Origin: Pseudomonadota bacterium
Lineage (GTDB): Bacteria; Pseudomonadota; Alphaproteobacteria; Rhizobiales; Xanthobacteraceae
DNA length: 5,674 bases
Assembly: GCA_021779635.1 (NCBI GenBank)
Contig: JAJYAH010000504.1
Span: 1-5,674 of the forward strand
Reading direction: 5' to 3'
Numbering within the stretch: position 1 is the first letter of the stretch; each line of letters starts with the position of its first letter. The notes under the pieces are model-generated. The model was not told where the DNA came from and did not search any database. It saw only the letters and a program-made list of their open reading frames with translations. A program made the position numbers and the translations under genes. Below, one piece after another: positions 5,413-5,674 of the stretch.

Positions 5413-5674
5413 GGGAAAGGGCCTCAAGGTCTCGGATCGAATCGATGCGAAACAACCTACCGCCCAAAGCGGAAAGAGGCGAGCGGCAGGCGGCCGGCTC
5501 AGGTGGAGAAAATGATGCCGGACGCCGCAAAACGCCGATACTTTGCTTTGGAGCGGACAACCTCTCGCCTGCTTTTGGCTCAACACCCCGCTCGACCCTT
5601 TCTGCGTTGCCCAACGTCTTGGGATGGAGTCTTGGGAGGGACTCTTGGGAGGGACTCTTGGAATGACGCCGGGC
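5413..5674. other. Region upstream of rnd, no supported gene
   Basis: This 262-bp stretch should hold the rnd promoter, but I cannot pick one with confidence. Open frames on both strands here look like chance: none has a recognisable start context or family wording. The outer part carries a 13-bp tandem repeat. An ATCGA-TTCGAT-type dyad lies near 5436-5446, too weak to call an operator. Confidence 0.4.
5618..5667. repeat. 13-bp tandem direct repeat, about four units
   Basis: Successive units are CTTGGGATGGAGT (5618-5630), CTTGGGAGGGACT (5631-5643), an identical CTTGGGAGGGACT (5644-5656), and a decayed CTTGGAATGAC (5657-5667). The two middle units are exact copies and the outer ones diverge. 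The unit length is not a multiple of three, which fits non-coding DNA. It may be a variable-number tract produced by slippage. Confidence 0.75.

Noticed and set aside
5445..5666. Plus-strand 73-codon frame in the region upstream of rnd
   Set aside because: It has no Shine-Dalgarno or recognisable wording, and its C-terminus is translated tandem repeat.
1..5674. CRISPR arrays, tRNA or rRNA genes, transposases or phage genes
   Set aside because: None of these signatures is seen; the genes are a continuous housekeeping set with uniform style.

Overview
The window is a stretch of chromosome from an alphaproteobacterium, most likely the Bradyrhizobium / Rhodopseudomonas / Nitrobacter group (Nitrobacteraceae). 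The basis is high GC, the typical wording of the RpoN, LptB and RNase D proteins, the gene order, and an intergenic repeat that resembles one I remember from that group. No search was run, so genus is inference. All five genes lie on the minus strand and should be read from the right end of the window to the left.

Layout in transcription order (right to left). (1) 5413-5674 is non-coding as far as I can see; its outer end carries a 13-bp tandem repeat. (2) 4798-5412 is rnd, a short single-domain ribonuclease D. (3) 4415-4797 is a gap packed with dyad repeats: a composite repeat element right behind rnd, then two smaller hairpins. (4) 3665-4414 is lptC and (5) 2940-3668 is lptA, overlapping by four bases (ATGA) and so translationally coupled. 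(6) 2721-2939 is a gap with three small dyads. (7) 1743-2720 is lptB, with a long proline/arginine-rich N-terminal extension. (8) 1651-1742 is a short gap holding a striking inverted repeat. (9) 1-1650 is rpoN (sigma-54), whose 3' end runs off the left edge; its start and 550 codons are present.

How the genes work together: LptC (inner-membrane anchored), LptA (periplasmic bridge) and LptB (cytoplasmic ATPase) are three parts of the Lpt machine that carries lipopolysaccharide from the inner to the outer membrane. The LptF/G permease and LptD/E are not in this window. rpoN commonly follows lptB in proteobacteria, often with hpf and ptsN after it, so those would be expected just beyond the left edge. 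rnd is an RNA-processing neighbour separated by repeats and probably belongs to a different transcription unit.

This is mainly a conserved housekeeping region and I see no new multi-gene system. The most interesting signal is the inverted repeat between lptB and rpoN. Its two arms each match the sigma-54 -24/-12 promoter element (GG-N10-GC), pointing away from each other. One arm ends against the rpoN start codon, which suggests autoregulation and possibly an antisense transcript. The same bases can fold in mRNA into a hairpin ending 2 nt before the rpoN AUG. A second hairpin sits just before the lptA start.
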